Made by a program: the position numbers and the translations under genes | In this document: in pieces, positions 1 through 8,698 of the stretch | Layout of the letters: each line of letters starts with the position of its first letter | How positions within the stretch are numbered: the stretch's first letter is position 1 | Assembly: GCA_016550425.1 (NCBI GenBank) | Contig: JABXGS010000206.1 | Location: 1-55,471, forward strand | Reading direction: 5' to 3' | Length of the DNA stretch: 55,471 bases | From: an archaeon | GTDB lineage: Archaea > Asgardarchaeota > Hermodarchaeia > Hermodarchaeales > Hermodarchaeaceae | The notes under the pieces: generated by a model | What the model was told of the DNA's origin: nothing | Database searches by the model: none | What the model saw: only the letters and a program-made list of their open reading frames with translations

Positions 1-413
1 ACATGATTCGGATATAATTGAAAATTGTCATCAATTTTCCTTAGGGCATCACCGATATTGATACAGGCGATACCCCCTTCAACAAGGATACGGTAACACT
101 CACTCCAAACCTGAGCAAGATACACATGCATGGTATCAAAATCCGTGCATCCCATCCGTGAAAACAAGTCGTCCCATAACTCAATCATCGGGTACGGAGG
201 AGACGTTACAATCAGATGCACAGATTCGTTAGGTATCTCTTGCATCTGTCGACTGTCACCGATTATTAAGTGGTGATTGGTTCTCGGAATTTCCAGAGGA
301 CGCCCTTTGAGCATCTTTGCTAGTTGTCGTTCAGGATAAGATGTTGACTTTGCTTTCTTTTCCGGTTTTGTATCTTGTTTTTCTAATTCTGTACGCAAAG
401 TCCGACCATCCAC
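1..413 (-). CDS. DNA methyltransferase, N4/N6 (SPPY) type, truncated by window edge
   Basis: Only the N-terminal 137 codons are present; the gene continues past base 1. The translation has a basic lead (about residues 1-45), then a HLIIGDSR segment and the motif VTSPPYP near residues 69-75, the catalytic motif IV of amino-methyltransferases that modify cytosine N4 or adenine N6. Motif IV near the N terminus fits the beta arrangement, in which the SAM-binding FxGxG motif comes later and would lie outside the window. The GTG at 413 is the first in-frame start after a TGA; the next Met is residue 34. A TATA-like ATTTTATAG (minus strand) lies near 450-458. It follows two coiled-coil genes on the same strand by 58 bases. 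Modification type and target site cannot be judged. Confidence 0.85.
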   Translation of the reverse strand, partial: MDGRTLRTELEKQDTKPEKKAKSTSYPERQLAKMLKGRPLEIPRTNHHLIIGDSRQMQEIPNESVHLIVTSPPYPMIELWDDLFSRMGCTDFDTMHVYLAQVWSECYRILVEGGIACINIGDALRKIDDNFQLYPNH

Positions 414-471
414 CTCTCATTAACTGCTGTTCGGACTCTAAAGCCTTTGCTATAAAATTTGGTAAATACAA

Positions 472-1206
472 CTAGAGAGAAATGGCTATTCGTGCTGTAT
501 CTGAGCCAGTGAGCTCAACTATTCCTTTGTTCTCCATCTCTTTGAGAACACGGGTGGTAATTGCAGGAGGCGATTTGGCCATGCGCTTTATCTCTGTTAT
601 GGGAACCTCTTTTTGATGAATTAACAGCGCTAGAATGCCTAATTCAGGAGGCTCATGGGCTTCTGAAAGAAGGTAATCTGCGACAGGATTCTTCTTCTTT
701 ACTTCATTGACTTGTTTTTTCGCCACAGAGAGGGTCTCCTTTTGATTAGCCAGTTCCTGGTCCTTGCTAGCTTGGAGGCGACCGAGTTCTTTTTGTTTCT
801 CCTCTAAGAGTGTGGTCTGTGACTCAAGGCGTGCTTTCCGTTGAGCTAAGTCGGCTTCAACGGTTTCCAATCTACCTGATTTTTCCATCAGGGTAGCTCT
901 CAGAACTGCTATCTCCTTTTGAATCTCACCGAGTTCAGTATATAATCCAGCGATTTTCGCTTCCATAGCCGATCCGAATTCACGTAATTGGTTTAACTGT
1001 TCTTGGCTATGACTAATTGACGCTTGTTGTTCATCCAATCGAGCATCAGATAATTGAAATTCACGCTCAATTCGGGATAGCGTTTGTAACGAACTCGTTA
1101 CTTCCTTTACAATCATTGACATTTGATTTTGAAACACTTCGCCTAACTCTTTCATCCGCGCCTGATTGTGTTCAAGAACCTGTTGAAGTTGTTTAATCTC
1201 TGCCAT
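472..1206 (-). CDS. Coiled-coil protein with C-terminal winged-helix domain (second of pair)
   Basis: 244 residues, not assigned to a named family. Residues about 1-170 are almost all Glu/Lys/Gln/Leu/Arg-rich heptads, a long coiled coil. Residues about 175-244 read as a winged helix: helices around PPELGILALLIHQ and ITEIKRMAK, a recognition-like helix around PAITTRVLKEMENKGIVEL, then a short wing. The ATG is preceded by GAGGTGA at 6-7 bases. Only 16 bases separate it from the upstream coiled-coil gene, which has the same architecture and length, so the two are probably co-transcribed and may form a heterodimer. A DNA methyltransferase follows downstream. A DNA-binding, dimerising role is inference; there is no ATPase head, so it is not a full SMC protein. 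Confidence 0.8.
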   Translation of the reverse strand: MAEIKQLQQVLEHNQARMKELGEVFQNQMSMIVKEVTSSLQTLSRIEREFQLSDARLDEQQASISHSQEQLNQLREFGSAMEAKIAGLYTELGEIQKEIAVLRATLMEKSGRLETVEADLAQRKARLESQTTLLEEKQKELGRLQASKDQELANQKETLSVAKKQVNEVKKKNPVADYLLSEAHEPPELGILALLIHQKEVPITEIKRMAKSPPAITTRVLKEMENKGIVELTGSDTARIAISL

Positions 1207-1222
1207 CTCTTTTCACCTCTTA

Positions 1223-1978
1223 TCACAAATCAATTGGTTTGAGTACTTTCACTTGCCCCGTTCCTTTGTCCAAATTCACGATTTTGCGTTCTACCATCTG
1301 CTGAATAATCTCTCGCACTTTAAATCGCCCAATGAAGGTAGTCTTTTGTAAATGATCTAATGTTGTGGTTTCTTTGCCTTTGAGTTCTATAGCGACTTTA
1401 GCTTCAGGCATTGTGATAACGCCCTGTTCTAACAGATATCGTAATGCTTTGTATTGAGCATCTTGAAGTTCTGCTTCATTACGAACTTCAGTAATTTGTT
1501 TATTTAGGGATTGTATCTTCTCGGCGATTCTTTCGTCAGAAGAACTGAGTTGCTCATCAGCCTTCTCCATATTCTTTGTCATCTCTCGAAGAGTCCGGTC
1601 AATATTGCGTATTTCATCTTCCATTGCCTCTAGCTTAGTTTCAGTAGCAGCCAACTCCTTCTGAAGTTTCTCCCGTTCCACTTTCGCTTCCCCTAAAACC
1701 TTCTGTTGTGCAACACTTGTTGATTCTAACTTACCTCGCTCCCGACTTTCAGCTGAAAGCTCACCTTCAAGGGCTGAGGATTCCCGAGTCATTTCTTCTT
1801 CTGTCACTTGTCGTTCTTCCCAGGTGTCTTGGAGATGCACCACCGTCTCTTGGAGTTGGGTAATTTGTGTAAGTATGGCGGATAATTCGCGTTGAGTGGA
1901 AACCGCTAATTCTTCTATGACTGCACGATTTTTTTGTAATGATCCAATTAATGAAGAAATACCTGTCATCAGTTCCAT
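1223..1978 (-). CDS. Coiled-coil protein with C-terminal winged-helix-like domain (first of pair)
   Basis: 251 residues. Residues about 10-170 form a long, highly charged coiled coil. The C-terminal 80 residues look globular, with a helix-rich segment starting at AQYKALRYLLEQG and a recognition-like helix near GRFKVREIIQQMVERKIV, ending in short beta strands, compatible with a winged helix. It resembles the protein encoded just downstream in size and layout though the sequences differ, suggesting an old duplication. The start could be the first ATG (1978) or the Met four codons in (1969), which has GGATGG just upstream. A TATA-like box about 30 bases upstream suggests a very short leader. Function unknown. 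Confidence 0.78.
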   Translation of the reverse strand: MELMTGISSLIGSLQKNRAVIEELAVSTQRELSAILTQITQLQETVVHLQDTWEERQVTEEEMTRESSALEGELSAESRERGKLESTSVAQQKVLGEAKVEREKLQKELAATETKLEAMEDEIRNIDRTLREMTKNMEKADEQLSSSDERIAEKIQSLNKQITEVRNEAELQDAQYKALRYLLEQGVITMPEAKVAIELKGKETTTLDHLQKTTFIGRFKVREIIQQMVERKIVNLDKGTGQVKVLKPIDL

Positions 1979-2286
1979 CCATCCAGCATCGCGTATTGAC
2001 TATTTAAGATATATCTGCAGCTAGTTCTAAAACCTTCATTTGTAGTGAATTCCCAAAAGGGTTTTGCCTATTGGTCTCAGTCCCAAGAGTCTACCTACTT
2101 TTCGCAATTCGTGATATCGACAACCTGCCAGACCTAATGAATGGTTGCTTTCCAGTTCCATCGCCACGGTTATGACCAATGTTTCACTTTTTATTCGAGT
2201 TGACAACGTAGAGAATGAAATCGATGCCTATCTTTCGAAGTCATCACCTTAAGCCTGCTCGCACACGACCTACTCTACATAATGCC
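1979..2286. other. 308-base intergenic gap, no gene seen
   Basis: The part next to 1978 holds the TATA-like box of the coiled-coil pair. The rest (about 2030-2286) has stops in all frames, no convincing start with a ribosome site, and no tRNA-like or strong hairpin pattern. It also lies downstream of the helical protein gene ending at 2287. Confidence 0.5.
2003..2014 (-). promoter_or_regulatory. TATA-like box of the coiled-coil gene pair
   Basis: Minus-strand sequence ATATATCTTAAA centred about 30 bases before the ATG at 1978. At the usual archaeal distance of about 25 bases the transcript would start only a few bases before the gene. Called from position and composition only. Confidence 0.4.
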
Positions 2287-2751
2287 CTAGTTTATGGGAA
2301 CTGATTGTAAATATTCTAAACGTCGTGAAAAGCTCCGTAACTCTTGTGTTAAATCTCTATGTAGTAACCGTGAGAGTGCATCAGAATCTCGTTGACGGGG
2401 AGGCTTCTGTTGTGAAAGTTTCTTGGCATCTAAAATCCGTTCTAAATATTTACACACAGCTAGTAGATGTCCCAGAATTTCTTTTGCAGCTAAGCACTCT
2501 TGAATCATCTCTGTGTTCTCAAAATTCGCCTTTCTGAGTTTTTTATTAAATTCTGATATGTGATCGTCAAAAATCTGATCAAATTGACCCTTTAATCGCA
2601 AGATTCCTTCTTCATTCATCGAATAGGACGTGGCTAGCACTTTTCGAAGCCAGGTGATCGCTTCTGGTAACTCCTCCGGCGTTTCTCTCTTGGCACTTCG
2701 CCGGATTGGTAATTTCTCCTTTTGTCGATTCTTTCGACTGGATTTACTCAT
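2287..2751 (-). CDS. Hypothetical helical protein
   Basis: 154 residues from the ATG at 2751, which has a GGGTG stretch a few bases upstream; an in-frame start 60 bases earlier (2811) is possible, but the extra 20 residues look non-coding. The first 30 residues are very basic (MSKSSRKNRQKEK), followed by a likely all-helical body with a region around LRLKGQFDQIFDDHISEFNKKL and two Cys (in ECLAAKE and LAVCKYLE). No family is recognised. It lies downstream of the acyl-CoA synthetase alpha gene on the same strand. Confidence 0.55.
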   Translation of the reverse strand: MSKSSRKNRQKEKLPIRRSAKRETPEELPEAITWLRKVLATSYSMNEEGILRLKGQFDQIFDDHISEFNKKLRKANFENTEMIQECLAAKEILGHLLAVCKYLERILDAKKLSQQKPPRQRDSDALSRLLHRDLTQELRSFSRRLEYLQSVPIN

Positions 2752-2871
2752 CGTGACACCCGCAATCTGAAGCCTAGTTCCTCTTCCACTATCGTGGAAT
2801 AGTGCCTTCAAATAGTAGGCTTCGGTGGGCTATAATTATTCCGAAATTCATCAAAAATTAAATATCTCGAT

Positions 2872-4281
2872 TCAATGGCGTTCTTGGCCTAGGTGAATGA
2901 TATTCGCTAGAGCTTTTGCTCCTCTGGCTGGTGAGGCAAATACTGGGATACCTCCTGCTTCAAGTAGAGATTTTTCAGGTGGAGGATGACTGATTGGGGA
3001 ATTTAGAATTGCGATAATGGGTTTTTTGGACATTCTTGTCACCTCGAGTAATCCCTCGGTGGGGGTTCCTCCTCCAATATCTTCTTGGAAGTTTGGAGCA
3101 AATACAGTAAGGAATGCATCATACTGGTCACTAAGCGCCGCGAGTTTCAAGGCTTCAGCAAAAATATCAGGGCGCGCCCAGCCTAGTGCTAATAGATCAA
3201 TTGGATTATCAATTGGAATATCCACGGGTAACCCCATAGCCTTCTGAATTTCTTGAATCGTTGTTGGGTTAGGTGGTGGCAGTTGGATCTTTTGTTCTTC
3301 TAAAATTTCTGCAGCAATTATCGTTGGACCTAATGTGTGCGTTACTAGTGCAACTCGGTTCCCCTTTGGTAAATCGTTGAGAATCGCAAGGGCTTTGGCT
3401 GTGTCGATTAGTTCAGAAATGCCTGCAACTTCTTTAATGCCAGCTTGTCGGAAGGCGGAACTATAGAGTTGACCTCGACCCGCAAGGCTTCCGGTATGGC
3501 TTTTTGTAGCACGCTGAGCTGCAGGTGTTTTTCCGACTTTGTATGCAAGTATTGGTTTCTTGAGTGAAACCTCTTTGGCTACTTCGATGAGCCTCCGTGC
3601 ATCTTCAGTTCCCTCAACGAAGAGGCAAATTATTTCAGTGGCATCATCATCTTTGAAGTATTCAAGAAAATCTGCGAAGTCTAAATTGACTCGGTTGCCA
3701 ATGCTAGCAAATTTCGCTACTCCGAGTTGAGTATCGACGGCAGCATAATGCATTAATCCAGCTACTCCACCGCTCTGGCTTATCATTGACACTTTTCCTT
3801 CTGGGATTGGTGCGGGGTAGGGGAAGAAGGTGGCATTCAATTTCAAAGGAATATTACCTATACCTAGGCAGTTGGGACCGATTACACCAATTTCCGCCTT
3901 ATTGGCGATTTGGGCAATCTGTGTTTCAAGGATTCGTCCCTGTTCACCTAACTCCTTGAATCCTGCTGAATACACAACTGCTCCATGAATATCCTTCTCA
4001 CTGCAATCTTTTAACACTCCAAGAACCTTTGTGCTTTGAACTGCAATAAGTGCTAAATCAATTGGTTCGGAAATCTCTTGGACAGATGAATAGACTTTTT
4101 TGTCTCCAATCGTTGTGTGGGTGGGATGAACCAGAAAAATCTTACCGCCAAAACCTGAAGCCTTCAATGCTCGCAGTGTGAGGCTACCAAGTTTTCGAGG
4201 TTTATCAGATGCACCAACGATTACTATGCTGGTTGGATTAAAGATAGCATTCAGTGCGTCCATCTTCCAAGAACTTGCCAT
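2872..4281 (-). CDS. acdA: ADP-forming acyl-CoA (acetyl-CoA) synthetase, alpha subunit
   Basis: 469 residues, the usual length of a stand-alone alpha subunit. Order: CoA-binding Rossmann domain (IVIVGASDKPRKLGS near residues 19-33), first ligase-CoA domain with GPNCLG, then the second CoA-ligase domain. The motif KSHTGSLAG contains the His that is phosphorylated in this family. The enzyme makes acid + CoA + ATP from acyl-CoA + ADP + Pi. The ATP-grasp beta subunit is not in the window and must be elsewhere. Nearby iorAB suggests aryl-acetyl-CoA as one substrate, but the sequence does not show specificity. Family alignment favours initiation at Met7 (4263, MDALNAIFNP); the first ATG has a weak AAGGCGA upstream. 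Confidence 0.9.
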   Translation of the reverse strand: MASSWKMDALNAIFNPTSIVIVGASDKPRKLGSLTLRALKASGFGGKIFLVHPTHTTIGDKKVYSSVQEISEPIDLALIAVQSTKVLGVLKDCSEKDIHGAVVYSAGFKELGEQGRILETQIAQIANKAEIGVIGPNCLGIGNIPLKLNATFFPYPAPIPEGKVSMISQSGGVAGLMHYAAVDTQLGVAKFASIGNRVNLDFADFLEYFKDDDATEIICLFVEGTEDARRLIEVAKEVSLKKPILAYKVGKTPAAQRATKSHTGSLAGRGQLYSSAFRQAGIKEVAGISELIDTAKALAILNDLPKGNRVALVTHTLGPTIIAAEILEEQKIQLPPPNPTTIQEIQKAMGLPVDIPIDNPIDLLALGWARPDIFAEALKLAALSDQYDAFLTVFAPNFQEDIGGGTPTEGLLEVTRMSKKPIIAILNSPISHPPPEKSLLEAGGIPVFASPARGAKALANIIHLGQERH

Positions 4282-4357
4282 ATAAGATTCGCCTTACTGG
4301 CAAAAGGGGGCGGATTCCCAAAAAGTTGCTGGTAGCGAAAGAAATGGCATTAACTAG

Positions 4358-5350
4358 CTATTCAGATAAAACCTGGCTGACACCTTTCTTGGCAATAAAA
4401 ATCTCAAATTCACCTTCCCGAACATTTGATTCTGGGCTTCGACCGATAATAAGTTGGCCATTGAAAAGTGCAACATTCCGTATCGGTGGACCACCTTGTT
4501 CTAAATACAAGTCGAAAAAGAAGGGTAGAAACGCAAGTTCACTGTATTCATCTAGCAAGTGAGCTACAGTTTGGTGTTCAAGTTGGAGGAAACTGGTGAT
4601 GATACGTCGGGATGTGACTGGCCCCTCAATATTCTCAAATTGGTACGGCACTTTTCCAAGTTCGACGAATTCCTGTGCCTGGATTGCTCCTTCTGACGGT
4701 AGTATTATGCGTCCATCTTCGAGAGTGAAAAAGGATGCACGCACTTCTTTTGCATCTTTCTTTTTACGATCCTTAGTTGGCTGGCCTGGTGCTGGTTTGG
4801 TTCGAAATAGCACTTCCTTAATGGCTGGTCGAAGTTCCATCGGTATCTTGATCTGGGCAAGCAGTTCAGTAGCCGTGAGGGTTTGTTTTCCTTTCACAGT
4901 CTGACGTTGTAATATTAGTGGCTTATCACGAGTTGAAATACGGATCACGATGGTTCCAAATCGTCGCCGGATGATATCATCGACCGCTGAAATGTAGGGT
5001 TGAATCGCCTTCATGAATAGAGTAAGATTATCCTTGGGGTCATCCTTTGGGGGAAGGTTAAGTTGGTCATGGGTAATTACCAGGTAGCTATCGAGGATTC
5101 TCAATTCTTTGACATAGTATAGATGATTTCCATAGGAAAAAGGGCCTTCCCGCTGCAAGAGCTTTGGATGGACTTTCACAGGTTCTGTAAAATTCACCTG
5201 GGTACCTGATGTTGTTGCAATCGTCATTGCACAGTCGCGGTGCTTTGCAGCAAACTCATAACTTTTTGAAAAGACGTAATTGATAGGGAAAATTGATCTT
5301 GAAAGGACTTCAAGACGGTCGGAAATCACTCGGTCAATCGTTTCAGCCAT
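4358..5350 (-). CDS. Protein of unknown function
   Basis: 330 residues with no motif I recognise. It looks soluble and mixed alpha/beta. There is a basic low-complexity stretch around residues 190-205 (GQPTKDRKKKDAKEV) that may be a linker between two domains. No Cys clusters, Walker motifs or membrane segments. The ATG at 5350 follows AGGGGA at about 6 bases. It is divergent from iorA and lies 76 bases upstream of the acyl-CoA synthetase alpha gene on the same strand, so it may be in that operon; that is the only hint to its job. Confidence 0.75.
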   Translation of the reverse strand: MAETIDRVISDRLEVLSRSIFPINYVFSKSYEFAAKHRDCAMTIATTSGTQVNFTEPVKVHPKLLQREGPFSYGNHLYYVKELRILDSYLVITHDQLNLPPKDDPKDNLTLFMKAIQPYISAVDDIIRRRFGTIVIRISTRDKPLILQRQTVKGKQTLTATELLAQIKIPMELRPAIKEVLFRTKPAPGQPTKDRKKKDAKEVRASFFTLEDGRIILPSEGAIQAQEFVELGKVPYQFENIEGPVTSRRIITSFLQLEHQTVAHLLDEYSELAFLPFFFDLYLEQGGPPIRNVALFNGQLIIGRSPESNVREGEFEIFIAKKGVSQVLSE

Positions 5351-5444
5351 GGCTATTCCCCTACTGGATGGTTACAAAAATCATTGGATTGCAGGATTAT
5401 AAGTTTCGTGTCCCTAGTCTGGCATTCCTTTCAATGATGCGTCA

Positions 5445-5456
5445 CTTAAAAAAGCG
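5445..5456 (+). promoter_or_regulatory. Candidate TATA box for iorAB
   Basis: CACTTAAAAAAG lies about 48 bases before the GTG start of iorA; a start site about 25 bases downstream would give a short leader carrying the AAGGAG ribosome site at 5483-5488. Confidence 0.35.
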
Positions 5457-5498
5457 GTTCATCCGTAAGATGTGATATAGATAAGGAGTGTTTCTGTC

Positions 5499-7421
5499 GT
5501 GGTGTATTCCATTATGGCAGGCAAAGAAAAATCCTGGGTACTAGGTATGGGAAATGCTGCCATTGCTCGAGGAGCACTAGAAGCAAATGTTCAAGTAGCC
5601 ACCTCCTATCCGGGAACACCCGCGTCTGAAATCCTTCAAAACCTAGCTGAAATTGCTTCCAATTGGAAAATCTATGTAGAATGGAGTACTAATGAAAAGG
5701 TCGCTTTTGAGGTAGCCCTTGCAGCCGCTTGGAGTGGTCTCCGGGCCCTCACTTCTATGAAACAAAACGGGCTCTTTGTGCTTCTTGACACTCTGGTCAA
5801 TGTCGCCTATACTGGTCATGGGAAAGGAGGACTGCTTCTGGTGGTAGCAGATGATCCTCAAGCTCATAGTTCTACCACTGAATCTGATACCCGTGCCATC
5901 GGACACTATGCGAATATTCCTGTGCTCGAGCCCTCGACTCATCAAGAAGCAAAAGACATGGTCTTTTACGCGCTTGACCTCTCTGAACGATTTGGAATAC
6001 CTTTCATGATTCGCATCACTACACGCCTCGCGCATAGCCAGCAACTTTTCCGACTGGATCCAGTTCTTCGAGAATCCCGAAAGGCCTTTTTTGATCGTAC
6101 GAATCCACTTCTTAATATTCCACATCCTCATAGAAATCATAAACGTCTTCTTGAACGTCTTGAACAGATTCAGGAGCGGTTTGAAGTTTCTCCTTGGAAC
6201 CGTTATACTGGTCCCGAACAACCTGAGCTTATCATCGTTACTACGGGTACCGGCTGGCTTTACGCTAATGAAACGCTTAATCTTCTGAAGTTGAAAGAGC
6301 GGGTTGGCATTCTTCGAATTGCCACCGTTTCTCCTCTTCCAATCAGACTCATAAAGAAAATTTTTGGTCGCGCAAAGAAAATTTTATTCCTCGAAGAGAT
6401 TGATCCTTTTCTCGAAACGCAAATTCGGGCATCTATCTATGATCTCTCTGAACCACAGCGACCTGAACTATATGGTAAAATAACCGGAGATATACCGTCG
6501 GTCGGTGAACTTACTATCGACGATACGCTTCACGCAGTAGCGCAACTTCTTAATCTCTCCTTTTCACCTGTTACTCAGAAGTTTAAAGCTGCCATTGTTC
6601 AGGCTACTCAAGATCTACCACCCCGCACCCTTACTTTTTGTGCGGGATGTCCGCATCGTGCTGCTTATCTAGCGATTCACCGAGCCTTAAAACGAAATAA
6701 AAACAAAGGATTTGTCACCGGGGATATCGGTTGCTATTCTCTCGGGGCATTTTATCATGATCTCATGCGGAACCAACATGCGATGGGAACAGGAGTAGGA
6801 CTAGCAAGTGGCTTTGGGCATCTACAACGCTATGGGCTTGACGACCCGGTCATTGCAGTGATTGGTGACTCAACTCTGTTCCACGCCGGTCTGCCGGCGC
6901 TTGTAAATATAGCCTATTCTAAGTCGAACGCGGCAATCTGTATCCTAGATAATGAAGCCACTGCGATGACTGGATTCCAACCACATCCTGGAACAGGAAT
7001 CAACGCTGAAGGAAAAACCGCTCCAAAAATTGATGTGGAAAAACTTCTTCAAGGCATTGGAATTGCTAATGTGTCCGTCGTCGACCCTTTCAATCTCAAA
7101 GTTGCCACCGATACAGTGTACAAAGCCATCACTTCAAAGGGAAGCCACGTGATTATCTTTCGTCGCGCCTGCCCCCTTTCAGTAAAACAACCCACTACAA
7201 AGCTCCAATCCATAGTACAGATCGATGCATCGAATTGCCGTGGAGAAGACTGTCTTCTATGCCTCACGGAGCTCAATTGCCCCGCACTTAGTTGGGATTC
7301 TCAGAACAAGCTTGTAATAATAGATGAAGCGCTTTGCGTTGGATGCAATGTCTGCATTCAAGTATGTCCTCATAAGGCTATCACTTCAATACCTAGAACC
7401 CATTCGGAGGACCCACCATGA
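5499..7421 (+). CDS. iorA: Indolepyruvate:ferredoxin oxidoreductase, alpha subunit
   Basis: 640 residues, the normal IorA length. It oxidatively decarboxylates aryl-pyruvates from aromatic amino acids to aryl-acetyl-CoA, reducing ferredoxin. The N-terminal domain begins MGNAAIARGALEA with SYPGTPASEI, typical of 2-oxoacid oxidoreductases; the TPP domain has CAGCPHR, GDIGCYSLG and GDSTLFHAGLPALVN. The C terminus is a two-cluster ferredoxin module: one Cys set around CRGEDCLLC and a second CVGCNVCIQVCP. The start is GTG at 5499, set by AAGGAG 10 bases upstream; a second GTG follows directly and the first ATG (5514) is too far. It overlaps iorB by 4 bases (ATGA), implying translational coupling. 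Confidence 0.95.
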   Translation: MVYSIMAGKEKSWVLGMGNAAIARGALEANVQVATSYPGTPASEILQNLAEIASNWKIYVEWSTNEKVAFEVALAAAWSGLRALTSMKQNGLFVLLDTLVNVAYTGHGKGGLLLVVADDPQAHSSTTESDTRAIGHYANIPVLEPSTHQEAKDMVFYALDLSERFGIPFMIRITTRLAHSQQLFRLDPVLRESRKAFFDRTNPLLNIPHPHRNHKRLLERLEQIQERFEVSPWNRYTGPEQPELIIVTTGTGWLYANETLNLLKLKERVGILRIATVSPLPIRLIKKIFGRAKKILFLEEIDPFLETQIRASIYDLSEPQRPELYGKITGDIPSVGELTIDDTLHAVAQLLNLSFSPVTQKFKAAIVQATQDLPPRTLTFCAGCPHRAAYLAIHRALKRNKNKGFVTGDIGCYSLGAFYHDLMRNQHAMGTGVGLASGFGHLQRYGLDDPVIAVIGDSTLFHAGLPALVNIAYSKSNAAICILDNEATAMTGFQPHPGTGINAEGKTAPKIDVEKLLQGIGIANVSVVDPFNLKVATDTVYKAITSKGSHVIIFRRACPLSVKQPTTKLQSIVQIDASNCRGEDCLLCLTELNCPALSWDSQNKLVIIDEALCVGCNVCIQVCPHKAITSIPRTHSEDPP

Positions 7422-8077
7422 CACCAAAGAGTAGAGTAAAAATTCCAACGAATCGTCCTTTCAATCTCATCGTTGCAGGTGTGGGTGGACAGGGAATACT
7501 TCTTGCAGCCCGGGTTATTGCACAAGCCGCAATACATGACGGATTCACAGTAAGTGTCGGTGAAACATTCGGCGCATCTCGTCGTGGAGGCACCGTTCTT
7601 TCCCACATCCGCTTAACCAACCCCCCCAAAAAAGGAGTTAGCTCCCGAAAAAGCACTAATACGGGATCATTAGTGCCACACTACATGGCAGATGTACTAA
7701 TTGGTTTGGAACCGCTTGAAGCGCTTCGGGCAGCCCATTTTCTGAACCCCGATAGCCAAGTACTACTAAATGAACATCTCCAACCACCCGTTGACGTTAT
7801 TGCCAATAAAGCAATCGTACCCTCGTTTAAAGAAATTCAATCACGTCTCTCGAACTTAGTACCCAAACTCTGGATCGTAAACGCCCTTGCGCTTGCAAGA
7901 AAAGCAGGAGAAATCCGAACAGCTAACACGGTAATGATTGGAGCACTGGCAGGTTTGCAGATCACTCCCATCTCTCAATCTTCCTTCGAGACCTCTCTTC
8001 AAACACAATTCAAACTAAAAGAAATTCGAACTATGAATCAAAAAGCCTTCCAAATCGGGCTTAATTTCTTTAGCTAG
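7418..8077 (+). CDS. iorB: Indolepyruvate:ferredoxin oxidoreductase, beta subunit
   Basis: 219 residues, the usual IorB size. This is the gamma-type domain of 2-oxoacid:ferredoxin oxidoreductases, opening with FNLIVAGVGGQGILLAARV and followed by GETFGASRRGGTVLSHIR. It pairs with IorA to form the aryl-pyruvate-oxidising enzyme. The ATG overlaps the iorA stop (ATGA). It ends in TAG and overlaps the end of the convergent gene at 8070 by 8 bases. Confidence 0.94.
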   Translation: MTPKSRVKIPTNRPFNLIVAGVGGQGILLAARVIAQAAIHDGFTVSVGETFGASRRGGTVLSHIRLTNPPKKGVSSRKSTNTGSLVPHYMADVLIGLEPLEALRAAHFLNPDSQVLLNEHLQPPVDVIANKAIVPSFKEIQSRLSNLVPKLWIVNALALARKAGEIRTANTVMIGALAGLQITPISQSSFETSLQTQFKLKEIRTMNQKAFQIGLNFFS

Positions 8078-8621
8078 TTTTCTTTTTCGAAGCCGATTTT
8101 TTTGTTCGCTGTTTCTTACCCTTTTTTTTCTTTGTTGATGTTGTAACTTTCCAGGCTGCCGCTCCTATTTTCAACGAGCTGACATCAGTTCCAGCAGTTG
8201 TAGAAATCACACAATCAGTTTCCACGATATCCGAAGATACAGGTAAATTCAATTGCTCACAGACCAGGGCCCGGGTCGCAGACATACAATCTCGCGGATG
8301 ACATAATGCTAATCGTAATCCCAACGTATCCTCCACATAGTTGGGAACCCACGAACGACCCGCCCTAGGTAAATCATAGAAGGGATAGACAAAGAGAATT
8401 GCTGGAAACTCTGCACGCTGCGCCTTCACCGCGTTATACAGCACTCGGGCAAACAGCCATTTCCGCGAGCGTTCAAATTCCACAGCCAACAGTCGTTGCG
8501 ATCCCTTAGTAATCGCATAATCGATACGAGTACGATCTGGTGTTCGAAATTCTCGCCATCCCTCAACACCAAGTTCAGCAACTAATTCAGTTAGTCCTAC
8601 AACTAGACTTTTAATTCGCAT
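8070..8621 (-). CDS. PD-(D/E)xK nuclease-like protein with lysine-rich tail
   Basis: 183 residues. The middle reads like a restriction-endonuclease fold: an Asp in TRIDYAI, then a strand LLAVEFERS about 12 residues on, giving D...ExE in place of the more usual D...ExK, followed by a helix and the hydrophobic strand FPAILFVYPF. The C-terminal 25 residues are nearly all Lys/Ser/Thr, probably a nucleic-acid-binding tail. The assignment rests on this pattern and is tentative; catalytic activity is not shown. The gene is convergent with iorB and overlaps it by 8 bases. Nothing nearby supplies an obvious restriction partner. Confidence 0.6.
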   Translation of the reverse strand: MRIKSLVVGLTELVAELGVEGWREFRTPDRTRIDYAITKGSQRLLAVEFERSRKWLFARVLYNAVKAQRAEFPAILFVYPFYDLPRAGRSWVPNYVEDTLGLRLALCHPRDCMSATRALVCEQLNLPVSSDIVETDCVISTTAGTDVSSLKIGAAAWKVTTSTKKKKGKKQRTKKSASKKKTS

Positions 8622-8698
8622 CGATCGAACACCTAATCACTATTCATTCTGTACTTCGATTCCATTAATTATTTATTCGGCAATTACTCTCAACTATC

